From Actinoplanes sandaracinus (GTDB lineage: Bacteria; Actinomycetota; Actinomycetes; Mycobacteriales; Micromonosporaceae), in the NCBI RefSeq assembly GCF_030009775.1, contig NZ_JASCTH010000015.1, positions 52,177-116,176 on the forward strand: 64,000 nucleotides of DNA, in the 5' to 3' direction. Positions 15,484 through 23,916 of this stretch are shown here, piece by piece (position 1 is the first letter of the stretch; each line of letters starts with the position of its first letter). Position numbers and translations under genes: made by a program. The notes under the pieces were generated by a model. The model was not told the origin of the DNA. It saw nothing but the letters and a program-made list of their open reading frames with translations, and ran no database searches.

Positions 15484-16930
15484 AGACGGACCAGGCCTGA
15501 ACGATGTCGTCGGGCCCCCAGATCAGATCCGCGGCCCCGTCCGGGAGGTCGGCTCCCGAGCGGCTGACCACCACCAGGCCACTGGCCCCGGGCTGAAAAC
15601 CCGGGATCATCGGGGCATCGCGGCGCAGTTCGTCGAGATGGTGCCGGGTGAACGGGCCGTCCTGCCACTTGATGGAACCGGCGAACGCGATCCGGGAGGC
15701 GATCGGGGCTCGGTCGGCGCCGACCAGATCGATCTCGGGGTTGGACTGGCGGTTCCACCAGCCGCCGACTTCCCATGTGTCGGTCCAGGGCAACTGACCG
15801 GCGCCGGCGGCGAGGGCGAGCGCGTCGCGGATGATCGGCTCGACCGCGTTGCCTCGCCAGGTGGACCATCGCGCCTCGAGGACCGCGTGGGCGGCGGCTG
15901 TCCGGTCGCGCAGGACCAGCTGATGCACGTCGCGCAGGATGGCCAGGTATAGGCGCAGGTTGCTGTCGGCGATCCGGTACTGGGCCAGTTTGCTGGGCTT
16001 GGTGGACAGTGGCTTGTCGACGGCGAGGATCTGTTTCTCCTCGACGAGCCGGTGCAGCAGCGGGGACAGGGTGCCGGAGCTGACCGGGCCGCCGCGGTCG
16101 CCGGCTGCCGCGGCGATGTTGCTGAAGGTACGGCTGCCCGCGCCGCCGACTGCTTCCAGGATGCGCCGGGCGGTGTCCGGGGCGGGGAACTCCGATGCCA
16201 GGGACTGCTCGGGAACGGTGAACAACGCTGACGTCTTGTGGGCGATCTCCTGACGCAGGAAATCAGTCGATGGAGTGCCCGGCGACCACTCTAGGGCGAT
16301 GCCGGGCAACCCACCGGTGATCAGGTGCGCGTCGATCGCGTCTGCGCCGCTCAGACCGGTCACGACGGCGGTCTCGGCGAGATTGAACGGTCCGAGGAGC
16401 AGGTTCGTGGCCCGGCCGTAGAAGGGCCGGTCGTACTCCGTGAACCGCCGCATCATGTGCATATCGCTGCCGAGCAGCAACAGCAGCACCGGCTTGCGGG
16501 AGAGGAGCCGGTCCCAGGCAACCTGCAGATGCCCGTCGAAAGTCGCATCCTGCTCGGAGATCCAGGGCAGTTCATCGAGAACGACGATGCTTGGCGTATC
16601 GGGCAGCACCCCGGCCAGGACACGCAGCATGTCTCCCCAGCCACCGGCCGGTGACTGGGACGGCAGAAGATCACGACCGCCGGAGTCGAGCAGCGATGAG
16701 TCGCGCAAGGCACCGAGAAAGTAGCCGACCGCCTCGATGCTCGATGCGCCCTTGACGGCGGTGTAGAAGCAGTACGGCAGATCGACCCGGTCGCACAGTT
16801 CCTGCACCAGCCGCGACTTGCCGACCTGCCGCCGTCCGCGGATGGCGATAGAGCGGCCCTCACCGGTGCGCCGGATGCGAGCGAGGTGATTGACGAGCAG
16901 GTCGAGTTCAGTACGCCGTCCTACGAACAT
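15482..16930 (-). CDS. ATP-binding protein, DUF234-type AAA ATPase with nuclease-like C-terminus
   Basis: 482 aa. N-terminal P-loop ATPase: FVGRRTELDLLVNHL, Walker A IRGRRQVGKSRLVQEL, Walker B SIVVLDELPWI, sensor LLLLGSDMHMMRRF. A winged-helix region follows (about residues 225-300). The C-terminal domain has NPEIDLVGADR and SRIAFAGSIKWQ, the pattern of a PD-(D/E)XK nuclease fold in which ExK is IKW. Such archaeal-type ATPases are common in bacteria, often patchily distributed, with unknown role. ATG start with GGAGGG upstream. Codon choice is slightly less GC3-biased than the neighbours, which hints at transfer but is not measured. Confidence 0.85.
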   Translation of the reverse strand: MFVGRRTELDLLVNHLARIRRTGEGRSIAIRGRRQVGKSRLVQELCDRVDLPYCFYTAVKGASSIEAVGYFLGALRDSSLLDSGGRDLLPSQSPAGGWGDMLRVLAGVLPDTPSIVVLDELPWISEQDATFDGHLQVAWDRLLSRKPVLLLLLGSDMHMMRRFTEYDRPFYGRATNLLLGPFNLAETAVVTGLSGADAIDAHLITGGLPGIALEWSPGTPSTDFLRQEIAHKTSALFTVPEQSLASEFPAPDTARRILEAVGGAGSRTFSNIAAAAGDRGGPVSSGTLSPLLHRLVEEKQILAVDKPLSTKPSKLAQYRIADSNLRLYLAILRDVHQLVLRDRTAAAHAVLEARWSTWRGNAVEPIIRDALALAAGAGQLPWTDTWEVGGWWNRQSNPEIDLVGADRAPIASRIAFAGSIKWQDGPFTRHHLDELRRDAPMIPGFQPGASGLVVVSRSGADLPDGAADLIWGPDDIVQAWSV

Positions 16931-17223
16931 CGACCCTCCAAAGCTTGATGCGATCTAACTTCGCTTCACTCTACCCAGGCCTGCTGGTCGCCAACGGCAC
17001 CGTCGCCCCTGAACGTGGCCCGGGCCGCGCCGGCAACGTGAGCCCGCGCACGTCCGAGCCATGGTCGGCTCGCGCTTCCCATGGTTGTCGGGCAACAATT
17101 GCTGGAAGCCGTGTGAGCGACCCGGTACCCTGCTGCGGACACTGCGACCGATCGACCGGTCCCGTTGCGTTGCGCGGCTGTGCCATCATCCGCTCGTTGC
17201 CGCTATCGGGGGATGGGACCAGG

Positions 17224-18372
17224 GTGACCACCAAGTCTGCGAAACGCCGAGCCCCGTTGTGGGCACGGCTCTGCGTCGCCTTCGGCGCCGTTCTCCTGCT
17301 GCTCGGCGGCGGCAGCCTCGTGACCGGGCGGGCGCTGATGGCCAAGTACGCCGACTCGGTCACCGACGAGAGTCTGCTCGACCCCATCGAGCCGAAGCCA
17401 GCGGAGGCCGCCGAGGCCGCACCGGTGAAGTCCGACATCAACGGGCCGGTGAACATCCTGCTGGTCGGGATCGATCCGCGGGACGACCAGACGGCACCCC
17501 TCGCCGACTCGATCGTGGTGGCGCACATCCCGCGGGACCGGCACAGCGCCTATCTCTTCTCCATGCCGCGGGATCTGCGGGTGAACATCCCGGCGTTCGA
17601 CAAGTCGGGCACCGGCGCGGGACGCGACAAGATCAACGCTGCGATGTCGTGGGGCAGCCGGCTCGGTGACAACAAGTACAGCCCGGCTCAGGGTTTCCAG
17701 CTGCTGGCCAAGACTGTCGGCAATGTCACGGGCATCAAGAAGTTCGACGCCGGCGCGATCGTCAACTTCGGCGGTTTCAAGAAGATCGTCGAGGCGATGG
17801 GCGGCGTCGAGATGGTCATCGACATGGACGTGAAGTCCGAACACCTCAAGGCCGACGGCAGCCCCCGTGACCGGATACCCGCGTGCCAGGGGCATCACCG
17901 CTGCGCCCGGCCGTACACCGGGCCGCAGAAGATCTACAAGAAGAGCGACGCGCCGGTGCAGCTGAAGGCGTGGGAGGCCCTCGACTACGTCCGGCAGCGC
18001 TACGGCGACGACATGACCGACTACGACCGGCAACGGCACCAGCAGCAGTTCATCAAAGCGATGGCGAAGCAGGCGCTGAGCCGGGACGTGGTCACCGACC
18101 CGTCGAAACTGCTGCCCATCATGGCCGCGGCCGGCGACTCGCTGACCTTCGCCGGCGGTGGCCACTCCATCGTGGACTGGGCCGTCGAGATGAGAGAGCT
18201 GAACGTCGACGACATGATCACGGTCAAGTTGCCGGGCGAGGGCGTCTACGAGGGCGAGTACAAAGGCGAACGGTTCCTGCCCGGCGTCGACGAGTTCTTC
18301 AAGGCGGTCACCGAGGACCGGGTGGCGGCGTTCCTCATCGACCACCCCACCTATATCAACCAGCAGAACTGA
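17224..18372 (+). CDS. LytR-CpsA-Psr (LCP) family cell-wall glycopolymer ligase
   Basis: 382 aa. One N-terminal membrane anchor (WARLCVAFGAVLLLLGGGSL), then the extracytoplasmic LCP domain. Conserved pieces are NILLVGIDPRDD, DSIVVAHIPRD, FSMPRDLRVNIP, KINAAMSWG and YVRQRYG with YDRQRHQQQF, which hold the Arg/Asp residues that bind the polyprenyl-phosphate. LCP enzymes attach teichoic acid, arabinogalactan or capsule chains to peptidoglycan. GTG at 17224 was chosen because it precedes the basic and membrane segment; the longer open frame from 16945 lacks coding character. Confidence 0.9.
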   Translation: MTTKSAKRRAPLWARLCVAFGAVLLLLGGGSLVTGRALMAKYADSVTDESLLDPIEPKPAEAAEAAPVKSDINGPVNILLVGIDPRDDQTAPLADSIVVAHIPRDRHSAYLFSMPRDLRVNIPAFDKSGTGAGRDKINAAMSWGSRLGDNKYSPAQGFQLLAKTVGNVTGIKKFDAGAIVNFGGFKKIVEAMGGVEMVIDMDVKSEHLKADGSPRDRIPACQGHHRCARPYTGPQKIYKKSDAPVQLKAWEALDYVRQRYGDDMTDYDRQRHQQQFIKAMAKQALSRDVVTDPSKLLPIMAAAGDSLTFAGGGHSIVDWAVEMRELNVDDMITVKLPGEGVYEGEYKGERFLPGVDEFFKAVTEDRVAAFLIDHPTYINQQN

Positions 18373-18390
18373 TCAAAACCGGCCACCCAG

Positions 18391-19479
18391 TCACTCGACG
18401 CCCTCTCCGGCGAGGCGGGCCCCGGACGGGACGAGGCCGGTGGAGTCGCGGACGATGAGCCGGTGGCCGGTGGGACGGCGGCGCGGGCGGCTGCCGGCTG
18501 ATTTCAGGGCGAGTTCCAGGGCCGTCCGGCCCATGTCGGTCATCGGCAGGCGGACGGTGGTGAGGCTGGGGGCGAGGTCGGCCGCCACCGAGACGTCGTC
18601 GAAGCCGGCGACCGACATCCGGGACGGCACGCCGATGCCGCGTTCGCGCAGTGTGGCGAGCACACCCATGGCCATCGCGTCGTTCAGCGCGATGATCGCG
18701 GTGGTGTCCGGGTGGTCGCGGAGGATCCGGTCGGCGGCGAGACGTCCGCCCTCGCGGACGAAGTCGGCGTGCACGACCGGCACGTCGTCCGGGGACAGGC
18801 CGTGCCTGCGGAGAGCGGCGGCCACCCCGGCCAGCCGGTCGGCCACCGTGTTGAGCACGGCGGCCCCGGCGGCCACGGCGATCCGGCGGTGGCCGAGTTC
18901 GGCCAGGTGGGAGCCGAGGGCGTGACCGCCGGCCACGTTGTCGGGCAGGACCGCGTCGGCGTCGAGAGCGTGCCGGCCGATCACCGCGACCCGGCCACCG
19001 CCGCGCTGGTAGCCGGCGAGGACCGTCCGGGTCTCGGCTTCGACGCCCGGGTCGCCGAACCCGGAGCCGGCGATGATGATGACGCCGGCGCGCTGGGCGA
19101 TCAGGTGGCGGATCTGGCGCAACTCGTGGCCGGGGTCGCGGCCGGAGTGGCAGATCTGCACGAGCAGTCTCCGCTCGTCGGCGAGCTGGATCACGCCGCC
19201 GGCGATCTCGGAGAAGTACGGGTCGTCGATCTGGTGCACGATCAGCCCGACGGTGGGGCTGGCGCCGCCGGCGAGGGTGCGGGCGAACGGGTTGGCGACA
19301 TAGCCGAGGTCGTCGGCCACCTGGCGGACCCGGTTCGCGACCTCCTGGCTGACCCCTTCGCGGCCGGCGAGGGCGCGGGACGCGGTGGCCAGTGAGACGC
19401 CGGCATGGCGTGCGACGTCGAGGAGGCGTAGCCCGGGCCCGGGTTTCGGCACGAATGACTCCCACGCTCGCACTGCCAT
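18391..19479 (-). CDS. LacI-family transcriptional regulator
   Basis: 362 aa. N-terminal HTH (LLDVARHAGVSLATASRALA) with the hinge helix (VANRVRQVADDLGYVANPFA), then a periplasmic-binding-protein-like sugar sensor domain (VGLIVHQIDDPYFSEIAGGV, VAGFDDVSVAADLAPSLTTV). Likely represses a sugar-uptake or catabolic operon. No sugar transporter lies next to it, so the target is elsewhere or the gene is autoregulated. The stop is 18 nt from the convergent LCP gene. Confidence 0.93.
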   Translation of the reverse strand: MAVRAWESFVPKPGPGLRLLDVARHAGVSLATASRALAGREGVSQEVANRVRQVADDLGYVANPFARTLAGGASPTVGLIVHQIDDPYFSEIAGGVIQLADERRLLVQICHSGRDPGHELRQIRHLIAQRAGVIIIAGSGFGDPGVEAETRTVLAGYQRGGGRVAVIGRHALDADAVLPDNVAGGHALGSHLAELGHRRIAVAAGAAVLNTVADRLAGVAAALRRHGLSPDDVPVVHADFVREGGRLAADRILRDHPDTTAIIALNDAMAMGVLATLRERGIGVPSRMSVAGFDDVSVAADLAPSLTTVRLPMTDMGRTALELALKSAGSRPRRRPTGHRLIVRDSTGLVPSGARLAGEGVE

Positions 19480-19573
19480 CGCAGGTAATCAATGTCACAG
19501 CATAGGTCACGCGCCCGCTTCCGGAAGCGCCTCCACGCCGGGCCGGCGCAGCGCTTTGCGACGCGCCACGCGG

Positions 19574-20248
19574 TCAGCCCGCCACGGCCTTGCGGAACGC
19601 CTCCACCGCCAACCCGGAGACGGCCCGGCCATGACCGAACACCGCATGATCGAACTCCAGCTCGGCGAGACGGGCCAGACTCTGTCCGGCCCGCACCGGA
19701 TCGGCGGTGACCGGGCGGGGCGGGCCGGTCACCTTCCCCCCACGGCTGGCGGCGGCGTCACCGGCGAAGAGGATGCCGCCGGAACGGTCCAGCAGGTAGG
19801 AGACGTGACCACGGGTGTGCCCCGGAGTGTGCAGGGCGGTGAAACCGGGCAGCGGCTCCGAACCGTCCGCGGTGATCAACTGGTCGATCTTCGTCGGCTC
19901 GACCTTGCCGATCACCCGGCCGGCCAGCCTGGCGAGCAGGCCCACCGGCTCCGCGGGCGGCACGTGCCCGGTGATCCACGGAGCGTCGGCGGCGTGCGCG
20001 ATCACCCGGGCGCCGGTGCGCGCACGCAGGTCGGCGAGGTTGCCGACATGGTCGGGATGGTGGTGGGTGACCAGGATCGTGGTCACCTCGCCCAGTGACC
20101 GGCGAATGCCCTTCAGAGCCCGCTCGATCAGCGGCGACCGGCCGGGCAGGCCGGTGTCGACCAGCACCAGCCCGTCGTCGGTGACGACCAGATGCACGTT
20201 GACATATCCCAGGCGGAGCTCGAAGACCCCGTCGACCACCTCTCGCAC
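19574..20248 (-). CDS. MBL-fold metallo-hydrolase
   Basis: 224 aa. Metallo-beta-lactamase fold with the zinc motif THHHPDHVGN, further ligands in HTPGHTRGHV and in FAGDAA, and a final HG segment (VFGHGRAV). Glyoxalase II/hydrolase-like, cytosolic, substrate unknown. GTG start at 20248 with no ribosome binding site; a CAGAAT -10 element begins 12 nt upstream. Confidence 0.9.
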   Translation of the reverse strand: MREVVDGVFELRLGYVNVHLVVTDDGLVLVDTGLPGRSPLIERALKGIRRSLGEVTTILVTHHHPDHVGNLADLRARTGARVIAHAADAPWITGHVPPAEPVGLLARLAGRVIGKVEPTKIDQLITADGSEPLPGFTALHTPGHTRGHVSYLLDRSGGILFAGDAAASRGGKVTGPPRPVTADPVRAGQSLARLAELEFDHAVFGHGRAVSGLAVEAFRKAVAG

Positions 20249-20254
20249 CCCACG

Positions 20255-20260
20255 ATTCTG
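20255..20260 (-). promoter_or_regulatory. -10 element CAGAAT of the MBL hydrolase gene
   Basis: CAGAAT on the minus strand begins 12 nt before the GTG at 20248. It directly follows the ancestral stop codon of the broken LuxR gene. Confidence 0.4.
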
Positions 20261-21456
20261 TCAGCCGCGATCGCGAGCCGGCAGCAGCCCCAGTTCCCGG
20301 GCCCACGCGACCGCCCCCCGCCGGGAACGGGCCGCCAGCTTGGTCAGCACGGCGGCCACATGCGTCTCGCCGGGAACGGGCCGCCAGCTTGGTCAGCACG
20401 GCGGCCACATGCGTCTCGCCGGGAACGGGCCGCCAGCTTGGTCAGCACGGCGGCCACATGCGTGTCGACCGTGCGGACCGACAGGACCAGGCGCGCGGCG
20501 ATCTCCGGGTTGCTCAGGCCCTCGGCGAGCAGGCGCAGCACCTCGGCCTGATGGCCGGTCAACCCGGCCGGGTTGTCGCGGGTCGCCGGTTTCGGGCCAC
20601 GCGGGATCCGCGACACACTCAGCTCACGAAGCCGGGGCCGGACCCGGCGGGCGAGCGGGGCGGCGTCCAGGGCGTCGAGGATGCGGACCGCTTCGAGCAG
20701 ATTCTCCGGCACGGTCCTGTGACGGAGGGCGGGAGCCAGCTCGTAGCGGCTTCCGGCCTTCGCCCACCGTACGACCGCGTCCCAGGGTTGACCGGCCGTG
20801 AGGGCGGCGAATGGCGCGAAGACCGGGACGTCCGCGCCCAGCCGGTGCAGCCAGTAGCCGAAGGCGCCCAGCCGGCGCCCGCCCTCGGCGGCCAGCGGCC
20901 GCCGGAAGGCCGGCGTGAGCGGGGCGGCGGCCGACGGGTCGCCGCGCAGCCAGGCTGCCTCCGCCATCGCCGCGCCCGCCGGGCCGACCCGCTGCGCCTC
21001 GCCGATGCCCCGGGCGATCTCCCACGCCTCCTCGATCAGCTCGTCGCCGCCGGGCAGGCCGCGGCGGACCCGCACCAGACCCAGGACGACGAGCGCGGGG
21101 GTACGCATCATCGCCGGCGCGCCGTCCTCCGCCGGCGCGCCGTCCTCCCAGCGGGCGTGCCGCTCGACCTCCACCCACTCGCGGAGCTGCAGGTGCACCA
21201 TCGAGCGGGTGATGTACAGGTAACGCAGGAACCCCAGCACCTCGCTACGCTCGGCGAACGCCATCCCCGCGTCCAGCAGCTCACCGGCCTCACGCAGCCG
21301 CCACTCGTTGAACAGGTGCCAGGCCAGGTTGGTGTAGGCACGGCAGGCGTGATCGTCCTCGCCGGCGGCCAGGGCGACGGCCGGACTCTCCTCCAGCAAC
21401 TCCCGGCCGCGTGGATCGTCACGATCCCAGAGGGCGTAATCGACGTTGTTGAGCGA
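20261..21456 (-). pseudogene. Broken LuxR/LAL-type transcriptional regulator
   Basis: What remains is the C-terminal half of a large LuxR regulator of the LAL/MalT kind: TPR-like helices from SLNNVDYALWDRDDPRG onward, then the HTH (LTGHQAEVLRLLAEGLSNPE, LSVRTVDTHVAAVLTKLAAR). The N-terminal ATPase half is absent; homology stops abruptly at 21456 against GC-rich repeats. At the 3' end a 49-bp unit is present three times (20321-20467). The two extra copies shift the frame, so the protein as read ends at 20344 with an unrelated tail. Removing two copies restores VDTHVAAVLTKLAARSRR, then GAVAWARELGLLPARDRG and a stop at 20261-20263. It is either dead or phase-variable by copy number. Confidence 0.8.
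20321..20467. repeat. 49-bp unit in three tandem copies inside the LuxR 3' end
   Basis: Copies begin at 20321, 20370 and 20419. The first two are identical and the third differs by one base near its end. Because 49 is not a multiple of three, each extra copy shifts the frame of the minus-strand gene. Confidence 0.95.
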
Positions 21457-21523
21457 CCGCCCACTCCCAGACCGCCCGCCCGCGACCGCCCGCTGGGACC
21501 ACCCGCCCGGGAACCACCCAACC

Positions 21524-21646
21524 GGGACCATCCGCCCGGGACCGCCCGCCGGGACCACCCACCCGGGACCATCCGCCCGGGACCGCCCGCCGGGACCACC
21601 CACCCGGGACCATCCGCCCGGGACCGCCCGCCGGGACCACCCGCCC
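21524..21646. repeat. 41-bp tandem repeat, three copies, flanked by degenerate copies
   Basis: Units start at 21524, 21565 and 21606. Each is built from three 13-14 bp subunits of the form GGGACC-N-CCC-N-CCC. Degenerate subunits spread from about 21455 to 21710. The minus strand is rich in G runs. Confidence 0.9.
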
Positions 21647-21800
21647 GGGACCGCCCACTCCGGGGCCCGCACGCCCGGGACCGCCCACTCCGGGCCCGCA
21701 CGTCCGCCGGCCGAGCGGCCGGCACCCGAACCTGGGCACTCACCGCGTTCCCGCGGGAGGTTGCCCCTCCAGGCTGCCGAGCTGACCCGCCGCCGCTCCC

Positions 21801-21861
21801 CAACATAGGTGCCAGCCAGCCACCGCTCCCCCAACATAGGTGCCAGCCAGCCACCGCTCCC
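21801..21861. repeat. 31-bp tandem duplication
   Basis: A 31-bp unit beginning CAACATAGGTGCCAGCCAGC is present twice (starts 21801 and 21832) with a partial third copy. Confidence 0.9.
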
Positions 21862-21911
21862 GCACTTGGGTGCCGGCCGACGCTCCGGAGACTAGGTGGG
21901 CGCGAAAACAT

Positions 21912-21952
21912 GACACCCGCTGCGGGTGTGGGCTACATACGCAGCGGGTGTC
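21912..21952 (+). terminator. Perfect 13-bp hairpin followed by GGGTTTTC
   Basis: GACACCCGCTGCG (21912-21924) pairs perfectly with CGCAGCGGGTGTC (21940-21952) across a 15-nt loop. A short T-run follows on the plus strand. No plus-strand gene precedes it, so it may be a remnant or an insulator. Confidence 0.5.
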
Positions 21953-22013
21953 GGGTTTTCACAGGTGACATGCCGCAGGCGGGCTGAGGTCAACGCTGGG
22001 GTCGGCCGGAGCC

Positions 22014-22466
22014 ATGACTGAGCGAGTGTCGGAACACGCCAACATATGGGCTCGCGCCGAGCGGGTGGGTGCCCGAAGAGGTCAGCACGCCCCCGAACGG
22101 ATCAGTTCCGGAACAGGCCACCTCGCGAACAGGCCACCTCGCGAACAGGCCACCTCCCGAACAGGCCACCTCCCGAACAGGCCACCTCCCGAACAGGCCA
22201 CCTCCCGAACAGGCCACCTCCCGAACAGGCCACCTCCCGAACAGGCCACCTCCCGAACAGGCCACCTCCCGAACAGGTCAGCTCGGGAACAGGTCACCTC
22301 CCGAACAGGTCAGCTCGGGAACAGGTCAGCTCGGGAACGGGTCAGCTCGGGAACGGGTCGGCTCGGGAACGGGTCGGCTCGGGAACGGGTCGGCTCGGGA
22401 GCGGGTCGGGTCCCAATGAACGGGCGGGATTGCGAATGGGTCGGCCTGGGCGCGCGGGCGGGATCG
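22014..22466. other. Non-coding region carrying the 16-bp minisatellite
   Basis: 453 bp between the hairpin region and the HXXEE-protein stop. Almost all of it is the 20-copy 16-bp array. All frames are open through it on both strands, which reflects the repeat unit and does not indicate coding. Confidence 0.6.
22095..22414. repeat. 16-bp minisatellite, about 20 tandem copies
   Basis: Units of the form GAACAGGCCACCTCCC recur every 16 bp from 22095 to 22414. The unit drifts from left to right: the left copies are GAACAGGCCACCTCCC and the right copies are GAACGGGTCGGCTCGG. The minus strand of the left part is G-rich (GGGAGGTGG). No unique spacers occur between units. Confidence 0.95.
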
Positions 22467-23021
22467 TCAGGGCAGCAGGAGGCGGGCGACGGCCTGCGCG
22501 GCGGCTGTGAGCGCGACGGCGAACCCCGCGACCACCGCGATGGTCTTGCCAGGGACGGGGTCGGGGCGCAGGCGGCGGCCGTGCCAGAAGGCATAGGGGA
22601 TCACCAGCAGGAGCGCGGTGACCAGGCCGGGAACGTAGTCGCGTAGGAGGACGGCCTGGGCCACATGGACCAGGCCGTGCCAGCCGAAGACCAGGACGGC
22701 CGCTCGGAAGAATGCCGCGTGGCCGTCGCTGCGTACCCCGGAGAGGGCCGCGCTCAGGACCGCGACACCGACCAGGGCCGCCGCCAGCGCGAAGCGCGGC
22801 GTCGTCGAACCGACGACCTCGACCAGGCCGGGTGGCCAGCCGTCCGCCAGCAGCCGCGGCGTGGTACGCGCCGACCACCAGCTCGCGGTCGCCACCTCCT
22901 CCACGTCATGAACGGCCCAGGCCACGAACAGTCCGAAACAGAACAGCCGGCGTGACATGGATGTGATCGTCACAGGGTGCAACAACGGCCGAAAGGGGTA
23001 AGTAAGAATGCTGTCGGTCAT
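22467..23021 (-). CDS. HXXEE-domain membrane protein
   Basis: 184 aa, about five membrane helices. The name motif is present in AVHDVEEVATASWW (His-x-x-Glu-Glu). A second conserved piece is FGWHGLVHVAQAVLLRDY followed by PGLVTALLLVIPYAFWH. The family is uncharacterised. ATG at 23021 has GGAGG 7 nt upstream; an internal Met at 22958 is the alternative. Divergent from the next gene. Confidence 0.8.
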   Translation of the reverse strand: MTDSILTYPFRPLLHPVTITSMSRRLFCFGLFVAWAVHDVEEVATASWWSARTTPRLLADGWPPGLVEVVGSTTPRFALAAALVGVAVLSAALSGVRSDGHAAFFRAAVLVFGWHGLVHVAQAVLLRDYVPGLVTALLLVIPYAFWHGRRLRPDPVPGKTIAVVAGFAVALTAAAQAVARLLLP

Positions 23022-23077
23022 CGACGGGCCTCCGCCCCTCGACAGGCCGCCGGCTCTCGATTGAAAGGGACAACCGC

Positions 23078-23581
23078 GTGACGGATCAACCGCTCTACGC
23101 CGACCTGGGATTCACCGACGCCGAGTGGGGGCTGCTGACCGGCCTGCCGCAGTCGGTACTCACCGCGGCGAGCGCCGCCAGCCCCGACAGCGCCCGCAAG
23201 ACGCGCGCCGAGAGCGCGGCCGGGCTGGACCGCATCTCCGACGCCCGCTCGTCGGCGAGCCCGCTGGTCGCGGCCGTCGCCACGGCTGCGGTCGCCGAGG
23301 CCGGCGACCCGGAGATCGGCGAGGAACCGCCGGTGATCCAGCCGGGCGACCCCGCCGGGTATGCCGCGGACGTGGTGGCCCGGGCCGCCGAGGTGGCCGC
23401 GCTGCTGGCCGCGAAGGCTTCCCCCGCCGACGCCGAGACGTACAAGCACTGGCTCGTGGAGATCGCCGACGAGGTGGTGGGCGCGGCCTCGACCGGCGGC
23501 GTCCTCGGCATCGGCGGCGAGGCGGTCACCGAGAGCGAGCGCACCTTCCGCGACGACCTCGCCAAGGCCCTGGCCCGCTGA
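23078..23581 (+). CDS. Hypothetical conserved protein (167 aa)
   Basis: GTG start with GAAAGGGA upstream. Soluble, alanine-rich and helical, no membrane segment. The C-terminal part (ETYKHWLVEIADEVVGAAS, then GGEAVTESERTFRDDLAKAL) looks like a conserved actinobacterial hypothetical. Function not recognised. Confidence 0.75.
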   Translation: MTDQPLYADLGFTDAEWGLLTGLPQSVLTAASAASPDSARKTRAESAAGLDRISDARSSASPLVAAVATAAVAEAGDPEIGEEPPVIQPGDPAGYAADVVARAAEVAALLAAKASPADAETYKHWLVEIADEVVGAASTGGVLGIGGEAVTESERTFRDDLAKALAR

Positions 23582-23905
23582 TCACAGCGAGCGTGTGGGG
23601 TTCGGGTGCACACGTCACCTCGACTCCACACGCTCACTGCCAACCGAAAGCGCGTGAGATCCGGGCGTCGGCACGCCTCAGCTCGCACACCCCAACCCCC
23701 AACCTGCGGAATCCAGGGCTCAGCCTGCCTTAAGACGCTCGCGGTCCACACGGTGCAGGACTTCAGACGCTCGCGGTCCACACGGTGCAGGACTTCAGAC
23801 GCTCGAAGTCCACACAGTGCGAAGCTTCAGACGCGCGCGATCCACACGGTGCGAAGCTTCAGACGCTCGGGATTCAGACAGTGCGGGACTTCAGACGCTC
23901 GCGGT
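23582..23905. other. Intergenic region with 32-bp repeats
   Basis: 324 bp with no credible gene. The right part is the six-copy 32-bp array; the left part shows nothing recognisable. Confidence 0.6.
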
Positions 23906-23916
23906 TCACACGGTGG
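23733..23916. repeat. 32-bp tandem repeat, six copies
   Basis: The core AGACGCTCG starts at 23733, 23765, 23797, 23829, 23861 and 23893. Each unit also contains a TCCACACGGTGC-like half. Copies differ at several positions. The last copy runs into the 3' end of the minus-strand monooxygenase gene. Confidence 0.9.

Larger units (their letters stand above)
21457..22013. other. Repeat-rich intergenic segment
   Basis: 557 bp without a credible gene. It holds the 41-bp and 31-bp tandem repeats and a terminator-like hairpin. Open frames exist on both strands, but they translate to repetitive Pro/Gly/Arg strings and are products of the repeats. Confidence 0.6.

Noticed and set aside
21990..22297. 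Open frames on both strands through the 16-bp repeat
   Set aside because: All frames are open because the unit lacks stops; codons follow the repeat and no family or ribosome binding site is present.
22095..22414. CRISPR array
   Set aside because: The units are directly adjacent with no unique spacers, no leader and no cas gene. The same applies to the 32-bp and 47-bp arrays.
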